Origin: an uncultured Tessaracoccus sp.
GTDB lineage: Bacteria > Actinomycetota > Actinomycetes > Propionibacteriales > Propionibacteriaceae
Length of the DNA: 43,630 nt
Assembly (NCBI RefSeq): GCF_943914565.1
Contig: NZ_CALUCN010000019.1
Location: forward strand, 1 to 43,630
Reading direction: 5' to 3'
Position 1 is the stretch's first letter. Each line of letters opens with the position of its first letter. The translations under genes and the position numbers were made by a program. The notes under the pieces were generated by a model, which saw only the letters and a list, made by a program, of their open reading frames with translations, was not told the origin of the DNA and did not search any database. Shown here one piece after another: positions 41,082 through 43,630 of the stretch.

Positions 41082-42290
41082 GTGAAGACGATCGACGATC
41101 TCGACTTCGCCGGCAAGCGCGTCCTCATCCGCTGCGACTTCAACGTGCCGCTCGACGGCGAGACCATCACCGACGACGGCCGTATCCGCGCGGCGCTGCC
41201 CACCCTAACGAAGCTTCGCGACGCGGGCGCCCGCGTCGTCATCATGGCGCATCTCGGCCGGCCCAAGGGCCAGGTCAACCACAAGTACTCGCTCGCTCCC
41301 GTCGCGAAGCGGCTGGGCGAGCTCCTCGGCACCGAGGTCAAGCTGGCCACCGACGTCGTCGGCGAGTCGGCGAAGGCCACCGTCGCGTCGCTCACCGACG
41401 GCCAGGTCGCCCTGCTCGAGAACGTCCGCTACGAGCCCGGCGAGGAGTCGAAGGACGAGAACGAGCGCCGCGCGCTGGCGGAGCAGTACGCCCAGTTCGG
41501 CGACGTGTTCGTCTCTGACGGCTTCGGCGTCGTGCACCGCAAGCAGGCGTCGGTCTACGACGTGGCCAAGCTCCTCCCGAACGCGGCCGGATACCTCGTC
41601 GGCAAGGAGGTCAAGGTGCTGCGCGGCATCGTCGACGATCCGGAGCGCCCGCTCGTCGTCGTGCTCGGCGGCGCCAAGGTGGCCGACAAGCTCGCGGTCA
41701 TCGACAACCTGCTCAAGGTGGCCGACACCCTCATCGTCGGCGGCGGCATGGCCTACACCTTCCTCAAGGCCCAGGGCCACGAGGTCGGCAAGTCGCTGCT
41801 CGACGAGTCCAACGTCGAGACCTGCGCCGGCTACATCAAGCAGGCGAAGGCCGCCGGCAAGCAGCTGCTGCTGCCCGTCGACGCCCGCGTCGCTGACGAC
41901 CTCGACTTCGACGCCCGAACGGTCGCTGGCGAGGTCGAGGTCGTCTCCGCCGACCAGATCCCGGCCGACAAGATGGCACTCGACATCGGCCCGGCCACCG
42001 AGGCGCTGTTCGCCAGCGAGATCAAGGGCGCGCAGACCGTGTTCTGGAACGGCCCGATGGGTGTGTTCGAGATCGAGGAACTCTCGCACGGCACCGCCGC
42101 GATCGCCGCGGCCCTCGCGGAGTCCGACGCGTTCAGCGTCATCGGCGGCGGCGACTCGGCCGCGGCCGTCCGCGCGCTCGGTCACGCCGACGACGAGTTC
42201 GGCCACATTTCCACCGGCGGTGGCGCCTCCCTCGAGTTCCTCGAGGGCAAGGAGCTCCCCGGCATCGCAGCCCTGGAAGAGGAGAAGTAA
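41082..42290 (+). CDS. pgk: Phosphoglycerate kinase
   Basis: 402 residues from a GTG set by GAAAGGA (41069-41075) 6 nt upstream; a TTG at 41076 in the same frame is less likely. N-domain 3-phosphoglycerate site: RVLIRCDFNVPLD (~14-26) and MAHLGRPKG (~57-65); C-domain nucleotide site: VLGGAKVADKL, GGGMAYTFL, FWNGPMGVFE and VIGGGDSAAAVRALG. It makes ATP from 1,3-bisphosphoglycerate. It ends in TAA with tpiA starting on the next base. Confidence 0.98.
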   Translation: MKTIDDLDFAGKRVLIRCDFNVPLDGETITDDGRIRAALPTLTKLRDAGARVVIMAHLGRPKGQVNHKYSLAPVAKRLGELLGTEVKLATDVVGESAKATVASLTDGQVALLENVRYEPGEESKDENERRALAEQYAQFGDVFVSDGFGVVHRKQASVYDVAKLLPNAAGYLVGKEVKVLRGIVDDPERPLVVVLGGAKVADKLAVIDNLLKVADTLIVGGGMAYTFLKAQGHEVGKSLLDESNVETCAGYIKQAKAAGKQLLLPVDARVADDLDFDARTVAGEVEVVSADQIPADKMALDIGPATEALFASEIKGAQTVFWNGPMGVFEIEELSHGTAAIAAALAESDAFSVIGGGDSAAAVRALGHADDEFGHISTGGGASLEFLEGKELPGIAALEEEK

Positions 42291-43076
42291 ATGGCACGCA
42301 CCCCCATCATCGCCGGCAACTGGAAGATGAACCTCAACCACGTCGAGGCGACCGGCCTGGTCCAGAAGCTCGCGTGGACGCTGGCGGACAAGCAGTTCGA
42401 CCCGTCGAGCGTCGACGCGGTCGTCATCCCGCCGTTCACCGACCTGCGTACCGTGCAGACCCTGATCGACGGCGACAAGATGCCGCTGCAGCTCGGCGCA
42501 CAGGACGTGTCCGAGCACGACTCCGGTGCGTACACCGGCGAGGTCAGCGCCGACATGCTGGCCAAGCTGCAGGTGCGCTACGTCGTCGTCGGCCACTCCG
42601 AGCGGCGCCAGTACCACGGCGAGACCGACGAGCTCGTCGGCGCGAAGGCCAAGAAGGTCATCGACGCGGGCATGACGCCGATCATCTGCGTCGGCGAGGG
42701 CCTGGACGTCCGCAAGGAGGGCAAGCACGTCGAGTACACCGTCGCGCAGGTGCGCGGCGCCCTCGACGGCCTCACCGCCGAGCAGGTGGCCGGGCTCGTC
42801 ATCGCGTACGAGCCCGTGTGGGCCATCGGCACGGGTGAGGTGGCGACGCCCGAGGACGCGCAGGAGGTCTGCGGCGCGATCCGCGCCGAGGTCAAGGAGC
42901 TCCACGGCGAGTCCGCGGCCGAGCAGGTGCGTATCCAGTACGGCGGCTCGGTGAAGTCGGGCAGCATCCGCTCGATCATGGAGCAGCCCGACGTCGACGG
43001 CGCCCTCGTCGGCGGCGCGAGCCTGAAGGCGGAGGAGTTCGCCGCGATCATCCGGTTCCAGGACCTTCCGGCCTGA
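42291..43076 (+). CDS. tpiA: Triosephosphate isomerase
   Basis: 261 residues, a complete TIM barrel. IAGNWKMNLNH with Asn and Lys of the active site (~6-16), catalytic His102 in VVGHSERRQYHGE, catalytic Glu174 in AYEPVWAIGTGEVA, and the phosphate-binding YGGSVKSG and LVGGASL loops. It interconverts dihydroxyacetone phosphate and glyceraldehyde-3-phosphate. The ATG directly follows the pgk stop; GAAGAGGAGAA gives the ribosome-binding site inside pgk. secG, which follows tpiA in many actinobacteria, is not present here; a strong terminator closes the operon. Confidence 0.98.
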   Translation: MARTPIIAGNWKMNLNHVEATGLVQKLAWTLADKQFDPSSVDAVVIPPFTDLRTVQTLIDGDKMPLQLGAQDVSEHDSGAYTGEVSADMLAKLQVRYVVVGHSERRQYHGETDELVGAKAKKVIDAGMTPIICVGEGLDVRKEGKHVEYTVAQVRGALDGLTAEQVAGLVIAYEPVWAIGTGEVATPEDAQEVCGAIRAEVKELHGESAAEQVRIQYGGSVKSGSIRSIMEQPDVDGALVGGASLKAEEFAAIIRFQDLPA

Positions 43077-43095
43077 ACCTGAGTGAACCGACAAG

Positions 43096-43129
43096 CAGGG
43101 GTGGCCCCGAGTGGGCCGCCCCTGTTTTT
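43096..43129 (+). terminator. Rho-independent terminator of gap-pgk-tpiA
   Basis: CAGGGG-t-GGCCC / GGGCC-g-CCCCTG stem (43096-43107 and 43113-43124) followed by TTTTT (43125-43129). This is a textbook intrinsic terminator, the only one in the window besides the rRNA terminator to show a clear tail. Confidence 0.93.
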
Positions 43130-43164
43130 CGGTTCTCGCGTGGGGCGTGGGGGAGGGGGTGTGT

Positions 43165-43533
43165 TCAGCGCCTGCACCAAGGGGTCACGCCGGCGAGCCG
43201 ACCCCGGTGCTCGGCGACGAATTGGTATGCGCGCTCGAGTGCCGGCCCGACGATGGGTGCCGTCGCGAACCGATGGAACATCCGGGTGCCCAACGCGGTG
43301 TCGAGTGCCAGCGCGACCGCGGCGGCTCCGGCGTGGCGACGACCGTCTCGGATCACCCACACTGACCGGTCGACGTCTCCTTCCGAGAGCCCGAAGCGGT
43401 CCCGGACGCCCAGTGCCTGGTGCGGCAGCGTCTCGACGCGGGCGCGACGGTCGAGCCGTTGCAGCCACAGCACACAGCGTGTGCAGAAGCCGCACTCGCC
43501 GTCGAAGACCAGGGTCGCGATCGTGAAGCGCAT
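43165..43533 (-). CDS. DUF393 / DCC-family thiol-disulfide oxidoreductase-like protein
   Basis: 122 residues from the ATG at 43533. The frame is open to an ATG at 43569, but the family N-terminus starts at ATLVFDGECGFC. The DGxCxxC motif (C14, C17) and the following WLQRLD are diagnostic of DUF393, small cytoplasmic proteins with a thioredoxin-like motif and largely unknown role. The remainder, HRFATAPIVGPALERAYQFVAEHRGRLAG, is the usual helical C-terminus. No Shine-Dalgarno is seen, so the start is uncertain. It is convergent with tpiA across the terminator. Confidence 0.85.
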   Translation of the reverse strand: MRFTIATLVFDGECGFCTRCVLWLQRLDRRARVETLPHQALGVRDRFGLSEGDVDRSVWVIRDGRRHAGAAAVALALDTALGTRMFHRFATAPIVGPALERAYQFVAEHRGRLAGVTPWCRR

Positions 43534-43578
43534 GTCGTGCACGAGGCCAGTGAAGCACACGCACCGCATGGCGGCCGT

Positions 43579-43630
43579 TCAGCGGTGTTTGCTGGAGACG
43601 ATGACGGAGTGGAGTTCGCCGATGCGGAGG
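43579..43630 (-). CDS. 3' end of an unidentified gene (partial)
   Basis: Only the last 16 full codons are inside the window, ending in TGA at 43579-43581 with LRIGELHSVIVSSKHR in the open frame. The frame remains open to the window edge and its codon use is normal, which supports a real gene that continues beyond it. I cannot name the family from this fragment. It ends 45 nt before the DUF393 start. Confidence 0.4.
   Translation of the reverse strand, partial: LRIGELHSVIVSSKHR

Overview
The window is a high-G+C actinobacterial chromosome segment, read from the 3' tail of a 16S rRNA gene into a long run of housekeeping genes. The actinobacterial assignment rests on several points: an extra ~100-nt block in domain III of the 23S rRNA, S1 protein with four S1 repeats, WhiA, TlyA beside a HAD-IIA phosphatase and RecN/PolA, a mycothiol-type maleylpyruvate isomerase-fold protein, and a PolA with a dead proofreading domain. 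A propionibacterial or nocardioidal relative is my best guess, but genus cannot be set from this sequence alone. I see no mobile element, CRISPR array, tRNA or base-composition island.

Layout. 1-3710: rRNA operon (16S tail, tRNA-free spacer, 23S, 5S, strong terminator). 3773-13727 (+): TPR protein, HAD-IIA phosphatase, a 65-residue protein and tlyA in one overlapping operon, then NAD(P)-malic enzyme, nadK-recN and polA. 13744-14433 (-): a class F sortase-like protein. 14531-16841 (+): rpsA with a structured leader, then coaE. 16822-21203 (-): a 50-residue membrane protein and, separately, a four-gene operon of two Gfo/Idh dehydrogenases and two TIM-barrel isomerases/dehydratases that looks like inositol or related cyclitol catabolism, with an exact match to the IolR operator consensus over its promoter. 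21213-25791 (-): gcvT-gcvH-gcvP behind a tandem glycine riboswitch. 25852-30120 (-): uvrB, two paralogous eight-cysteine membrane-anchored proteins (one frameshifted) and a DinB/MPI-fold protein. 30148-34964 (+): uvrA and uvrC. 35007-37028 (+): biotin ECF transporter bioY-ecfA-ecfT behind a BioQ-like palindrome and closed by a perfect 14-bp hairpin. 37032-39866 (+): rapZ-yvcK-whiA. 39871-43129 (+): gap-pgk-tpiA with a mid-operon hairpin and a textbook terminator. 43165-43630 (-): a DUF393 protein and the last codons of an unidentified gene.

How it works together. Central carbon flow is represented by gap-pgk-tpiA, malic enzyme, the glycine cleavage system (feeding one-carbon units) and YvcK, a factor for growth on gluconeogenic carbon. 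NAD kinase and dephospho-CoA kinase supply cofactors, and BioY/ECF brings in biotin. All three UvrABC subunits plus PolA and RecN make this a DNA-repair-rich stretch. TlyA methylates ribosomal RNA, with its 23S target base lying in the adjacent rRNA operon.

A recurring regulatory feature is that many genes start 6-9 nt after a TANNNT (mostly TAGGCT/TAGGAT) -10 hexamer with no Shine-Dalgarno sequence, which points to leaderless transcripts. Nothing here is clearly a new defence or mobile system. The items most worth testing are the cyclitol operon with its operator, the eight-cysteine paralogue pair with its single-base frameshift, the atypical sortase, and the rpsA leader.
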